Shown piece after piece: positions 1 to 9,229 of a stretch of 64,000 nucleotides of DNA; the stretch's first letter is position 1; every line of letters begins with the position of its first letter. Where the stretch lies: the NCBI RefSeq assembly GCF_030316135.1, contig NZ_CP128185.1:4154001-4218000 (forward strand). Reading direction: 5' to 3'. Both the position numbers and the translations under genes were made by a program. A model generated the notes under the pieces. The model ran no database searches, was not told where the DNA came from, and worked only from the letters and a program-made list of their open reading frames with translations. The stretch is from Aliiglaciecola sp. LCG003 (GTDB lineage: Bacteria; Pseudomonadota; Gammaproteobacteria; Enterobacterales; Alteromonadaceae).

Positions 1-864
1 TTCTGAGCCAGCACCGAATATTCCTTCAACCAAATCGTGCTCGCCCAAGCGATCTTTTAGGGTGTTACGCACTACTGTTGGCTGTTCGTGGATCTCTTTT
101 AACATGTAATGGCGATAACCGGCTTTATCACCTGCGTCATGCTCGATTTCAGAATCAAACACTTCACGCTCAACCACATCACCGTTGCTGTCATAAACCG
201 TCACACTGGTGCGGGTGACCTCTGCAACATCACCTTCTTCAAGGAACATAAAGCGGCGCGTTACCGGCAATAAAGCCATTTGATCAGAGGCAATAAAGTT
301 TTCACCAATGCCTAAGCCAATTACCAGTGGGCTACCTGAACGAGCAACAATTACGCGGTTCGCATCTTCTTTGTCCATAATCGCAGTACCATAGGCACCA
401 TGGAATTGCTTAATTGAATCGACTACAGCTTGGAGTAAATCTTTACCTTTTTTGATTTCTTCGTGCACGGTATGAGCAATAGTTTCAGTGTCAGTGTCTG
501 AAGTAAACACATAACCTTTGTTTACCAAATTAGTGCGGATACTTTCGTAGTTTTCGATAATGCCGTTGTGCACTACCGCAATACGCTCATCAGAAAAATG
601 TGGGTGGGCGTTCTTTTGATTCACGCCGCCGTGGGTTGCCCAACGGGTATGAGCGATTCCGGTGAAGCCTTTCACAGGGTTAGCTTCAATTGCGTCACGC
701 AACGCTTGCACTTTACCCACCTGACGTTCACGGGTTAGGTTACCTTCACCATCAAGCAAAGCCACGCCTGCTGAATCGTAACCACGATACTCTAGTCTTT
801 TAAGTCCTTCGAGCAAAATTTCTACTACATTACGTTCGGCTATTGCGCCTACGATCCCACACAT
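1..864 (-). CDS. glmS: Glucosamine-6-phosphate synthase, N-terminal part (runs off window)
   Basis: GlmS makes glucosamine-6-phosphate from fructose-6-phosphate and glutamine, the first step towards UDP-GlcNAc for peptidoglycan and LPS. The 288 codons present begin MCGIVGAIA, so the catalytic N-terminal Cys2 of the class II glutaminase is intact. The HTRWATHG motif and an NGIIENY segment follow. Only the glutaminase domain and the start of the linker are here; the two SIS isomerase domains lie beyond base 1. A GGAG Shine-Dalgarno sits 8-10 bases before the ATG. The gene begins 9 bases after the DeoR-type regulator stops, so the two are probably co-transcribed. The truncation is a window edge, not a mutation. 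Confidence 0.97.
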   Translation of the reverse strand, partial: MCGIVGAIAERNVVEILLEGLKRLEYRGYDSAGVALLDGEGNLTRERQVGKVQALRDAIEANPVKGFTGIAHTRWATHGGVNQKNAHPHFSDERIAVVHNGIIENYESIRTNLVNKGYVFTSDTDTETIAHTVHEEIKKGKDLLQAVVDSIKQFHGAYGTAIMDKEDANRVIVARSGSPLVIGLGIGENFIASDQMALLPVTRRFMFLEEGDVAEVTRTSVTVYDSNGDVVEREVFDSEIEHDAGDKAGYRHYMLKEIHEQPTVVRNTLKDRLGEHDLVEGIFGAGSE

Positions 865-873
865 ACCTGTCTC

Positions 874-1650
874 CTAAACTGATTCTAACGTTGTGGCGCA
901 AAGTACAGTTACGCCATGTTGTTCGATTTGACGTTTGGCATCATCTTCGATGCCATCGTCTGTGACCAAAATAGAAATCTGCGACCACGGCAGCTCTATA
1001 TTGGGTATTTTACGTTGTAATTTTTCTGATTCTGCCAGCACTATCACTTGCTTGGACACTTCAGCCATAGTGCGACTCAATGAAGTTAGTTCATTGAAAG
1101 TAGTCGAACCTCGGTTGATATCAATCCCTGCCGCGCCTAAAAAAGCTTGATCGAAATTATATGCGGTCAACATTTGTTCGGCCATCTGCCCCTGAAACGA
1201 ATGGGACTGTGCGTCCCAAGTGCCACCGGTCATTAACACCTGGGGTTCATTTTCACCTTCCAAGAGTACATTGGCCACCTGTAAGGAATTGGTCATTACC
1301 ACCAACCCAAGTTTTTTCGGAAGATGGGGAAGTAACGCCGAGGTAGTGCTGCCACTGTCGATAATAATACGGTTGTGATCTTGAATAAGGGTTGCGGCTA
1401 AACCAGCGATTGCCTTCTTTCGGCTCGAAAGCTTTTCACTTGAAAGCTCTGAAGATTCTGCAGGCAGCAATACCGCCCCGCCGAAGCGACGGAGTAACAA
1501 GCCATTATTCTCTAACTCGGCGAGATCCTTACGGATAGTGACTTCCGAAGTAGAATATAGCTTGGCTAATTCATCAACAGCCACTTCATGACGATCATTT
1601 AATCGTTCAATAATCGCTCTGCGACGCTGTTGAGTGTTTCGTTTCTGCAA
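874..1650 (-). CDS. DeoR/GlpR-family transcriptional regulator between glmU and glmS
   Basis: This is a 258-residue DeoR-family protein. It has an N-terminal winged helix-turn-helix (about residues 5-58, with VTIRKDLAELE as the recognition region) and a C-terminal DeoRC sugar-phosphate-sensing domain containing the IDSGSTTSALLPHL signature near residue 97. Family members are usually repressors released by a phosphorylated sugar. Its place between glmU and glmS suggests that it responds to an amino-sugar phosphate and controls this cluster; that is inference from position. It ends 9 bases before glmS starts. The ATG at 1650 precedes the helix-turn-helix by the usual few residues. Confidence 0.88.
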   Translation of the reverse strand: MQKRNTQQRRRAIIERLNDRHEVAVDELAKLYSTSEVTIRKDLAELENNGLLLRRFGGAVLLPAESSELSSEKLSSRKKAIAGLAATLIQDHNRIIIDSGSTTSALLPHLPKKLGLVVMTNSLQVANVLLEGENEPQVLMTGGTWDAQSHSFQGQMAEQMLTAYNFDQAFLGAAGIDINRGSTTFNELTSLSRTMAEVSKQVIVLAESEKLQRKIPNIELPWSQISILVTDDGIEDDAKRQIEQHGVTVLCATTLESV

Positions 1651-1864
1651 AATCGAAAGGCCTTAAATTTCAAATCGAAAGGAATTCTAGTTATTAAATT
1701 TCGAAAAGCAAGTATATTTTTTCATGATTGGGTATATTTTAGCCACAGTTTGGAATGCGGTGAATGGCATAAGCGTGGATTGAAGCCTTAGTGCAGCACA
1801 AAATAGCTTTTGCACCTTGGGTTAAAGCAGGGATTGCCCCTATGAACCACCCTCCAATTCACAT

Positions 1865-1899
1865 AGCAAAGGACTGAGCCATGGCGCAGTCCTTATGCT
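1865..1899 (-). terminator. Possible weak terminator after glmU
   Basis: Arms AAGGACTG (1869-1876) and CAGTCCTT (1887-1894) form an 8-bp stem, with an AGCA/TGCT extension outside it. It lies just past the glmU stop on the minus strand. The run of U is poor, so it may be only a partial attenuator ahead of the regulator-glmS pair. Confidence 0.4.
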
Positions 1900-1919
1900 G
1901 TAACGGCATCTTCTAACGA

Positions 1920-3278
1920 TTATTTTTTCTGGGGACGCTGCCAACCTTCGATATTTCGCTGTTTGCCCCGCGCAATGGCAAGCTCTGCATCCACTACATC
2001 TTTGGTTACCACAGAGCCAGCCGCTACTGTGGCCATATTACCGATATTTACTGGTGCAACCAAAGAGCTATTTGAACCGATAAAGGCTCCATCACCAATG
2101 GTAGTCTTGAACTTATTCACTCCATCATAGTTGCACGTAATAGTGCCAGCACCGATATTGGCGCCTTCACCAACTTGGGTATCGCCCAAGTAGCTAAGAT
2201 GATTGGCTTTTGAGCCTTTACCAAGAATAGATTTCTTCATCTCGACAAAGTTGCCGACTTTGGAATTGTCATGCATCACCGCCCCTGGCCTTAGGCGTCC
2301 GTATGGTCCTACGGTGCAGTTTTGATGCAACTGTGCTTGCTCAATAATCGAATTGGCTTCAATTACTGAATGACTGCCAATTTCACAATCAATTAGAATA
2401 CAGTTGGCACCAATCACCACATTATCACCTAATTTGACCTTTCCTTTGATGATCACATTCACATCAATACTACAGTCTTGGCCAAACTCAATTTCACCGC
2501 GTAAGTCAAAGCGGTTAGGATCCGGTAGGTACAAACCTTCCATCAACAATTCTTGAGCTTTATCTAATTGATAAGCTCGCTCAATCATTGCCAATTGCTT
2601 ACGATTATTAATCCCTTCAACCTCAACAGCACTAGCAGGATGGGATGCTTTAATAACCTTGCCTTCTTTGGCGGCCATTTCAATCACATCGGTAAGGTAA
2701 AATTCACCTTGGGCGTTGTCACTATTTAAGGCTGCCAGCCACCGCTTAAGATCGGCCCCGCCCATGATCATCATTCCAGTATTAATTTCTTTTATCTGAC
2801 GTTGTTCATCACTGGCATCTTTATGCTCGACTATCGCTTGCACCTGATCACCTGAACGTACAATCCGGCCCATACCGGTTGGATCCTCAAGTTCAACCGT
2901 CAGTAAGGCCAAATCCGCTTGCTGTTTCACATCTATTAGTTGTTGCAGAGTAGTGGGTTTTATCAGTGGCGCATCACCGACTAAAATCAAAACATCTTCA
3001 TCGTCTTTAATGAAAGGGGCCGCTTGTTGCACCGCGTGCCCTGTACCTAGCTGCTCAGCTTGCAAACACCAATTCAATTGGTTGTGAGCCAAAGCTGATT
3101 TCAGTTGGTCACCACCATGGCCATAAACGAGATGAATTTGACTGGCACCAAGCGTGGTCACCGTATCGATAATATGTTGCACCATAGGCTTGTCTGCAAC
3201 AGGGTGAAGCACTTTAGGGAGCGCTGATTTCATTCGTGTGCCTTTTCCTGCAGCCAGCACTACCACTGATAACGTCAT
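1920..3278 (-). CDS. glmU: Bifunctional GlmU: GlcN-1-P acetyltransferase / GlcNAc-1-P uridyltransferase
   Basis: GlmU carries out the last two steps to UDP-N-acetylglucosamine. At 452 residues it has the normal family length. The N-terminal uridyltransferase domain starts with LAAGKGTRM (residues 8-16), the nucleotide-binding loop. The C-terminal half (from about residue 250) is a left-handed beta-helix of hexapeptide repeats with the acetyltransferase motifs SYLGD and [11 protein letters not shown]. It lies upstream of the DeoR regulator and glmS in the same direction, separated by about 270 bases that hold a weak hairpin and probably a second promoter. Together with glmS this supplies cell-wall precursor in the cytoplasm. 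Confidence 0.97.
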   Translation of the reverse strand: MTLSVVVLAAGKGTRMKSALPKVLHPVADKPMVQHIIDTVTTLGASQIHLVYGHGGDQLKSALAHNQLNWCLQAEQLGTGHAVQQAAPFIKDDEDVLILVGDAPLIKPTTLQQLIDVKQQADLALLTVELEDPTGMGRIVRSGDQVQAIVEHKDASDEQRQIKEINTGMMIMGGADLKRWLAALNSDNAQGEFYLTDVIEMAAKEGKVIKASHPASAVEVEGINNRKQLAMIERAYQLDKAQELLMEGLYLPDPNRFDLRGEIEFGQDCSIDVNVIIKGKVKLGDNVVIGANCILIDCEIGSHSVIEANSIIEQAQLHQNCTVGPYGRLRPGAVMHDNSKVGNFVEMKKSILGKGSKANHLSYLGDTQVGEGANIGAGTITCNYDGVNKFKTTIGDGAFIGSNSSLVAPVNIGNMATVAAGSVVTKDVVDAELAIARGKQRNIEGWQRPQKK

Positions 3279-3706
3279 GTCAAATCCTAAAATTAAAAAA
3301 GTTAGGCTATTCTACGTTAGCCGCCAAAAAGGTCTAGTCTAAGCAGGCGTTTTCAGTGATTTTTATTAGTCGTAAATCACTTTAGTCATTCAACATTTAA
3401 ACTTAATTAAACCCTGCCAAACCAAATACGCTCAAATAACGTACTAAAGTTGAAGTACTAGATGGTCGCAAGTCAAATTGAGCAGGCAGTTTAAACGCCA
3501 ATCTAGAGTTTATTACAGCCAATGTGTAAGCCCTATCTGAAGGCCTGTTAGGGCAGATGGGTACTCTGCGAGTAGTTTTCTCAACGGGTTTTGGAATATG
3601 ACTAAAATTAAATTCAAATTTACAAATATGTTTGAATTTTAGGCATAGAAGTCTCTCTCTCATCCAGTTAATATAACGGCAGGAATTTATACACAATGGA
3701 AATCTC
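3279..3706. other. Intergenic region between divergent glmU and diguanylate cyclase
   Basis: These 428 AT-rich bases must hold the promoters of two divergent genes. I see no convincing gene. An open frame on the minus strand here runs deep into the diguanylate cyclase and is only its antisense shadow. No strong hairpin or riboswitch-like structure was recognised. Confidence 0.6.
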
Positions 3707-5134
3707 TTGAACGCCTTTCGATCTTTACACCGTAGTATTCTGATATTGTTTGGTGTAGTAGTCATTTCTATTGTCACTCTGGTGCACTTCAGTGTTTCTA
3801 AGATTGTTGCGGAACAAAGCCGCGCCCAACAACAATCCATTTCCCCTGCGATTACCCTGATTGGCGAACAATTACTCAAGCCGCTACATGTTTCTGAAAC
3901 ATTGGCTAAAGCAAAAGAACTCAAAGAATTAATGAAATATAAGGAAATTGATGAGCAAGCCGTTTTTACTATGCTAAAACGTCTTGAGCGGGAATTTTCC
4001 ATGGCGTTTTTCTTCGCCAGCGACATTAGCCGCATGCAATACAATTCAAATGGCAGCAAATTAGTTTTGGATCCGGCAAAGGTAGACTGGTATTTCCGAT
4101 ACAAAGATTGGCAGCAAGATGCCATTGCCGATATCGGCCAATGGGAAGACCCTCACTTTTATATCGATTTAAAAGTATATGACGATAATGGTAATTTTTT
4201 AGGCTTTTTTGGCGTCAGTAAGAGTCTTGACAGCTTTGTAGAGATCTTTGACCAGTACAAAAGCCGCTACGGGTATGACTTTATCTTTGTCGATCAAGAC
4301 GACAACATAGCGCTTTCATCGGATCCTGATTTGATCGTCGATGAAACTACCTTTAAAACGTTACAGAGTCTCGATTGGTATCAAAGTCTTGATGTCAGTA
4401 AGTTACCCGGCGGGTCACTAAACAATGCTTTGGTAACCATTGCCGGCAAAGACGTACTGGTTGCTGAGGTTGGGGTAGATCCCTTCGGTTGGACCATGTA
4501 TTTACTGACACCACTGCAGGCCAGACAAACCGAAATCAGCCGCAGTTTCATTATCAGTGTGGTTACCTTGCTGGTTATTATCTTTGTACTGTTTTTGATG
4601 ATTTATCACCTGCTTTACTATTTCAAACGAGATATGCAAAAGAATTTTCAGACTGATCCCCTCACACGTTTACCCAACCGTAACAAAGTAGAATTGCGCT
4701 ATTCAGAAATGTTAGATGAAAAGCGTCATGTGGGTTTAGTCTTGATTGATATCGATCATTTCAAAAGCGTCAATGATAACTATGGACACAACGCCGGCGA
4801 CGATGTGTTAAGGCAGATATCCAAGTTTCTACAATCTCACCTTCGTGACGGTGATGTCGTTGGACGCTGGGGTGGAGAAGAGTTTGTATTACTGTTGCCG
4901 GACACCACACCTGAACAAGCATTTGAAGTTGCGCAAAAATTATGTACTGGATTAGCCGGCATGACAGCATCGACTGGCTCAGTAAATTTGCAAGTAACCG
5001 CCAGCTTTGGAGTATCTCATACTGCTGTCGATAAACCTTTAACCGATGTGTTAGCTTATGCTGATGATGCGCTGTATCAAGCTAAACGAGATGGTCGTAA
5101 CATGGTCAAAATGCAACTGAGTAAAGCCGCTTAG
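3707..5134 (+). CDS. Membrane-bound diguanylate cyclase with periplasmic sensor domain
   Basis: This 475-residue protein makes cyclic di-GMP from two GTP. Residues about 8-30 form a membrane segment. Residues about 31-275 form a periplasmic domain that looks like a Cache-type ligand sensor, and a second membrane segment covers about 280-305. The GGDEF domain fills the C-terminus with an intact GGEEF active loop. An RDGD inhibitory site stands five residues before that loop, so product inhibition is likely. The start is TTG, with GGAA seven bases upstream; the nearby ATG at 3696 meets a stop after three codons. It stands alone between oppositely oriented genes. The signal sensed cannot be read from the sequence. 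Confidence 0.9.
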   Translation: MNAFRSLHRSILILFGVVVISIVTLVHFSVSKIVAEQSRAQQQSISPAITLIGEQLLKPLHVSETLAKAKELKELMKYKEIDEQAVFTMLKRLEREFSMAFFFASDISRMQYNSNGSKLVLDPAKVDWYFRYKDWQQDAIADIGQWEDPHFYIDLKVYDDNGNFLGFFGVSKSLDSFVEIFDQYKSRYGYDFIFVDQDDNIALSSDPDLIVDETTFKTLQSLDWYQSLDVSKLPGGSLNNALVTIAGKDVLVAEVGVDPFGWTMYLLTPLQARQTEISRSFIISVVTLLVIIFVLFLMIYHLLYYFKRDMQKNFQTDPLTRLPNRNKVELRYSEMLDEKRHVGLVLIDIDHFKSVNDNYGHNAGDDVLRQISKFLQSHLRDGDVVGRWGGEEFVLLLPDTTPEQAFEVAQKLCTGLAGMTASTGSVNLQVTASFGVSHTAVDKPLTDVLAYADDALYQAKRDGRNMVKMQLSKAA

Positions 5135-5153
5135 AAGTTGTTAGTTTTCTGTT

Positions 5154-6032
5154 TTAAGCGACTTTCAATCTAAATTTAACCACACCTGTGGTTAAACTCA
5201 CCCCGAGTAAAATCAGCATGGCACCCACAAACATGAGCGGCGACACAGCTTCACTGAGAAATACCACGCCCCACAGCACGCCAAACACCGGTACCAAATA
5301 AGCGACTGTAATTGCTTTAGCTGCGCCAACATTAGCAATTAAGCGAAAGTATAAGATGTAAGCAAAGCCGGTGCAGAACACCCCCAATGCTATTACTTGC
5401 AACCAGGCATCATTGGACGGCATAGTGTCTGGCCAGAAATAAAGCGCAAAGGGCGCTAACGCCAAAGTGGCAAAAACTTGACTGCCCGTTGCGATAGCCA
5501 GAGTGTTCACCCCTGATAAAAACTGCTTGGTGTAGCAGGCTGCAATACCGTACGCGCAGGTTGACAACAGCGCCGCACCGACCGGCAGTAATGCGGTTGT
5601 CACCTCAACTCCGGTGCGCACCGAACTAATAACGGCCACACCACAGAAGCCCAGCAACAAACCAAAAACAGCCAAGCTGGATAAGTTTTCTTTCAACCAT
5701 AAATACGCCACTATGGCACCAAACATTGGCGCGGTGGCATTTAAAATAGAAGCTAACCCTGCACCCAGCAGCACTGTGCTATAGCTGAATAAACAAAATG
5801 GAATGGCGGTATTTACCAGCCCAACAAATAATATTGGCCGCCAATGTTGTCTAACAATAGCGGTTTTACGACTAATAAGTAATAAGGGTAGTAAGCACAA
5901 CGCGGCGATCCCTGTGCGCACAATTACCAAGCCAAATGCACCAAATTCAGGCGTGGCCGAGCGCATGAACAAAAACGATGCTCCCCAGACACTAGCCAGC
6001 AATACCAATTCGAAGATGTCTTGTAATCTCAT
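5154..6032 (-). CDS. EamA/DMT-family transporter
   Basis: A 292-residue inner-membrane protein with about ten hydrophobic helices in two homologous halves, the layout of drug/metabolite exporters of the EamA family (RhaT/YdcZ/PecM type). Typical segments include LVLLASVWGASFLFMR at the N-terminus and an ALLSTCAYG stretch in the middle. The substrate cannot be predicted. Its ATG shares one base with the TAA of ogt (TAATG), so it is translated from the alkylation-repair operon. That link may mean export of a damaging or damaged compound, or may be fortuitous. Confidence 0.85.
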   Translation of the reverse strand: MRLQDIFELVLLASVWGASFLFMRSATPEFGAFGLVIVRTGIAALCLLPLLLISRKTAIVRQHWRPILFVGLVNTAIPFCLFSYSTVLLGAGLASILNATAPMFGAIVAYLWLKENLSSLAVFGLLLGFCGVAVISSVRTGVEVTTALLPVGAALLSTCAYGIAACYTKQFLSGVNTLAIATGSQVFATLALAPFALYFWPDTMPSNDAWLQVIALGVFCTGFAYILYFRLIANVGAAKAITVAYLVPVFGVLWGVVFLSEAVSPLMFVGAMLILLGVSLTTGVVKFRLKVA

Positions 6033-6517
6033 TAGAGCAAGTTACCTTGTTGTTGAGCGTGTTCTAAGTTTAATAACCACGACTTTCGCGGTAATCCACC
6101 TGCATAGCCGGTGAGTTTGCCGTTGGCACCAATGACACGATGACAGGGAACCACAATCGATAATGGATTGCGCCCATTGGCTGCTCCAACGGCGCGAACC
6201 GCTTTAGGGTTATCCATTCGCTGAGCAATATCTGCATAACTGCAGGTGGTGCCATAGGGAATTTTCGCTAACATTTGCCACACCTTGTGTTGAAATGGTG
6301 TGCCTTGGGCCTGAAGCGGCAAGTCAAAGCAGGTCAATGCGCCGCCAAAATATGCCCGTAACTGACGACACGCTTCTTGGGTAATATCATTCTCTTGTTG
6401 CTGGCGATGGCTATCAACAAAATAGATAGACCGAATAGCAGTTTGGCTACTGCACACTTCCAACTCACCAATTGGTGTACCTATATATTGGTAATATAAA
6501 GCGTTTATTTCGCTCAT
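6032..6517 (-). CDS. ogt: Methylated-DNA-[protein]-cysteine S-methyltransferase
   Basis: Suicide repair enzyme that takes the alkyl group from O6-alkylguanine or O4-alkylthymine onto its own cysteine. The active site IVVPCHRVIG is present, followed by the usual NGKLTGYAGG and LLNLE segments. The length of 161 residues is normal for Ogt/AdaB. A longer open frame exists, but the ATG at 6517 overlaps the stop of the upstream gene in an ATGA arrangement and gives the canonical N-terminus, so I chose it. It is the middle gene of a three-gene coupled operon: Ada-AlkA fusion, ogt, EamA transporter. Confidence 0.93.
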   Translation of the reverse strand: MSEINALYYQYIGTPIGELEVCSSQTAIRSIYFVDSHRQQQENDITQEACRQLRAYFGGALTCFDLPLQAQGTPFQHKVWQMLAKIPYGTTCSYADIAQRMDNPKAVRAVGAANGRNPLSIVVPCHRVIGANGKLTGYAGGLPRKSWLLNLEHAQQQGNLL

Positions 6518-7890
6518 GCCATACTCCAGAGTTGAAATGTCAAATAACTTCGCCAAGGTGCAGCTTGCTCATCGTTGAGGGCATTTTTAACTATCTGCTT
6601 TTTAACAACCAGGTCAGTATTAAGCCAAATATCGGGCTGAGATTGACCGCGCATCTGTGCATAAGCAACAGTCCAAGGGCCAACGCCTTTAATTCTTAAC
6701 CATTGGGACAAATCTGACTGCTCATGATTATCTATCTGATAGCGGGCAAAATCACGCAATGTTTGCCGCCGCTTATCCGGCATTTTTAAAAAGTTTAAAT
6801 CGGACTCTGCCACCGCTTGTGGCGAGGGGAAGTACAGCAGGCTATCAGCTTGAATACCCAACTTCTGCACTAACAATGAGACTAAGTTGATAGCTGCTTT
6901 GACTGAAATCTGCTGTCCAAGAATTGCCCTGCAACCCGCTTCAAATGGGCTCCAAACCCCTGGCAGCCTAATACCTTCGAGAAGATCCTCGGGCTTGATA
7001 CCCGCTTGTAATAATCCTTGTCGAATCAAATCCGGATCGCAATCCAAGTCCAATACCCGCCGAATATGATAGACCACGGCCTTAATTTGACGTAAATCAC
7101 TTATTTGTAATTCTACTAAGAAGCTGTTTTTTTGCGCCTCAAATATCGCGGTAAAATGCCCTTGTACGCCTTCTAAACTAAAGTTTTTGGCGTAGCTTCC
7201 CTGTGTGACTTCTTCCACACCGGGTATCGCTCGAATAGCTAAGAAATCTCGTAAATGTGGCCAGTGATAGGGTTGCCTAAAGGCTAGGCGAATAGAAAGC
7301 CGCTGTAAGTTGGTAGGTTTTATCCGGGTCAAATCACTATTATCACTTTTGCGAATTTGCGACGGGGTCAATTGCAAACTTGTTTTAAGGTTATCTTGCA
7401 AACGTCTAGCGCTGGAAAAACCACTTGCTTGCGCAACTTGTTCAATATTGAGTCCACTGTTATGCAACAAGTTTTTAGCAAATAACAACTGATCATAAAG
7501 GCGAAATTTCTTCGGTGCGATACCCAGTTTGCGAATGAATAGATCTCGTAGATACCTGTCACTGACACCTAATTTTTCGCATATTTGTATCACAGTCAAC
7601 TCAGGAAAAGAGGTTAATAATGTGACGGCTCGTTCTACGGTAGTGTCAACCCCTTTCCACGCATAAGAGCCAGGCGCACTGTCTGGCCTGCAACGTAAGC
7701 AAGGTCGATAGCCGGCTTGAATCGCCAGAGGTGCCAACGAAAAATATTCCACATTTTGCTCTTTAGGCGCTGGGGCTGGGCAAATAGGTCGACAAAATAT
7801 TCCGGTACTTTTCACCGCCACAAAAAACACTCCATCAAACCTGCTATCGCGGGCTTGTCGGGCTTGTTGGAATAATTGCGTATCCGTCAT
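6514..7890 (-). CDS. Ada methyl-phosphotriester domain / AraC HTH / AlkA DNA glycosylase fusion
   Basis: This 458-residue protein joins adaptive-response sensing to base-excision repair. Residues about 1-78 match the Ada N-terminal zinc domain with Cys33, Cys37, Cys64 and Cys67; FCRPIC holds the methyl-accepting cysteine. Residues about 85-180 form an AraC helix-turn-helix. Residues about 195-300 match the AlkA N-terminal domain. The rest is a helix-hairpin-helix GPD glycosylase with KGVGPWTVAY and catalytic Asp426 in NTDLVVK. It should remove 3-methyladenine and related lesions, and when methylated should activate its own operon. The Ada C-terminal methyltransferase is missing but is supplied by the coupled downstream ogt. 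The fusion is known in other bacteria. Confidence 0.93.
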   Translation of the reverse strand: MTDTQLFQQARQARDSRFDGVFFVAVKSTGIFCRPICPAPAPKEQNVEYFSLAPLAIQAGYRPCLRCRPDSAPGSYAWKGVDTTVERAVTLLTSFPELTVIQICEKLGVSDRYLRDLFIRKLGIAPKKFRLYDQLLFAKNLLHNSGLNIEQVAQASGFSSARRLQDNLKTSLQLTPSQIRKSDNSDLTRIKPTNLQRLSIRLAFRQPYHWPHLRDFLAIRAIPGVEEVTQGSYAKNFSLEGVQGHFTAIFEAQKNSFLVELQISDLRQIKAVVYHIRRVLDLDCDPDLIRQGLLQAGIKPEDLLEGIRLPGVWSPFEAGCRAILGQQISVKAAINLVSLLVQKLGIQADSLLYFPSPQAVAESDLNFLKMPDKRRQTLRDFARYQIDNHEQSDLSQWLRIKGVGPWTVAYAQMRGQSQPDIWLNTDLVVKKQIVKNALNDEQAAPWRSYLTFQLWSMA

Positions 7891-8031
7891 GTTGCATTCT
7901 TATGCTCTATTGAATAGCGATAGTCTACTCTGTCTTGAGCCTAAAAACGCGCGGAAAACGGAAGTGAATACTCGTAAATTCTTGGCGAAAAGTAGCCAAA
8001 AGCGGCTGAGTTGTTTACTATTCTGCAACCT

Positions 8032-9198
8032 ATGAAAAAAATATTATCCAACTGGCTGTATTGCCTCACCTTTTTAAGTTGCTCGGGGATCGCTGCCAGT
8101 GACGAAACTTGGCTATATGATTTTGCAGCCAAGACTCAAGCGCAGGCCCAGAAACACAATATTCCCGGATACATCTTCGTCTTTGTACGCAAAGGTGAAA
8201 CCGCCAAAGTGGTTAGCTTTGGTAGCACCGAAAAACGTGGCGAGCCGATTGATAGTGACACGGTTTTTCGTTTGGCGTCGGTATCCAAAACCTTCGCTGG
8301 TGTATTAATGGCAAAAATGGTTGAGCAAACCGATTTAAGCTGGCAAACACCTTTGTTAGAAATCGCCCCTGAATATGGCTTTAACCGCTTAGAGCCTAAG
8401 CCGATTACCCTAGCCCATCTCATGAGCCAATCCAGTGGCTACATGCCTAATTCCTACGATAATCTGATTGAAGCTAATTACTCTGTAAAGCGAGTGCTAG
8501 GGCAGTTAGCCAAATTAGAGCCATTGTGCGAGCCCGGCAAGTGTTACACTTATCAAAATGCGTTATTTGGTGTGTTGGAAGATTATTATCTCAATCAACA
8601 TAGCAGTTATAGCGATGTGCTTAAAAGCCAAATAATCCAACCATTGCGGATGCCAAACGCCAGTACTGGTAAGCTGAATTTACAGAATTCTAAAAAATGG
8701 GCTAAACCCCATGTCGCCATCTCTCGTAGGAAGTGGCGGGAAACCAAAGTACAAGATGATTACTATCGTTTCACCCCAGCAGCAGGCGTAAACGCCAGTA
8801 TCGCTGACATGGCAATCTGGATTAGAGCCATGTTGGGAGAATACCCAAATGTTGTCCCCCCCAGTGTGGTTGAAACCGTGACTACGCCACAAATCAAAAC
8901 CACTAAAGAATTGCGACGAAGAGATTGGCGTACGTTTCTAAAAGATGCTCATTATGGAATGGGTTGGCGGATCTACGATTTCGACGGGCATAAATTGAAT
9001 TATCATGGTGGCTGGGTTAAAGGCTATCGAGCGGATGTATCTTTCGCGCCAGATGAAGAAGTAGGTTATGCAATGTTAATGAATGCAGAATCAAATCTGA
9101 TCAATGGTTTCACCGCGCAATTTTGGCAACAGTATTTCAATAATCATAATCAGCAACAGCTGACGGCGCAAAAAAACATTAAAAAGGGCGCTAAATAG
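8032..9198 (+). CDS. Secreted serine hydrolase of the beta-lactamase (class C/PBP-like) family
   Basis: A 388-residue periplasmic serine hydrolase. After an N-terminal signal peptide come the three hallmarks of the AmpC/DD-peptidase fold: SVSK (Ser nucleophile and Lys), YQN (the YxN motif) and HGG in the KTG position. Such proteins include class C beta-lactamases, DD-peptidases and esterases. Nothing here picks between them, and the HGG in place of KTG is more typical of esterase/peptidase members. I chose the ATG at 8032 because it starts the signal peptide; a TTG seven codons earlier is also open. The stop codon lies inside the terminator hairpin. Confidence 0.85.
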   Translation: MKKILSNWLYCLTFLSCSGIAASDETWLYDFAAKTQAQAQKHNIPGYIFVFVRKGETAKVVSFGSTEKRGEPIDSDTVFRLASVSKTFAGVLMAKMVEQTDLSWQTPLLEIAPEYGFNRLEPKPITLAHLMSQSSGYMPNSYDNLIEANYSVKRVLGQLAKLEPLCEPGKCYTYQNALFGVLEDYYLNQHSSYSDVLKSQIIQPLRMPNASTGKLNLQNSKKWAKPHVAISRRKWRETKVQDDYYRFTPAAGVNASIADMAIWIRAMLGEYPNVVPPSVVETVTTPQIKTTKELRRRDWRTFLKDAHYGMGWRIYDFDGHKLNYHGGWVKGYRADVSFAPDEEVGYAMLMNAESNLINGFTAQFWQQYFNNHNQQQLTAQKNIKKGAK

Positions 9199-9207
9199 CG
9201 CCCTTTT
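9182..9207. terminator. Bidirectional terminator between the convergent hydrolase and speA
   Basis: Perfect 11-bp stem AAAAGGGCGCT (9182-9192) / AGCGCCCTTTT (9197-9207) with an AAAT loop. It gives a U-run on either strand and serves both converging genes. The hydrolase stop codon lies across the loop and second arm. Confidence 0.9.
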
Positions 9208-9229
9208 GGTTACATCTAGCCATAGCGAT

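Noticed and set aside
3403-4125. 240-codon open frame on the minus strand
   Set aside because: It lies antisense to the diguanylate cyclase for most of its length, has no domain and is rich in Cys and Arg, as shadow frames are.
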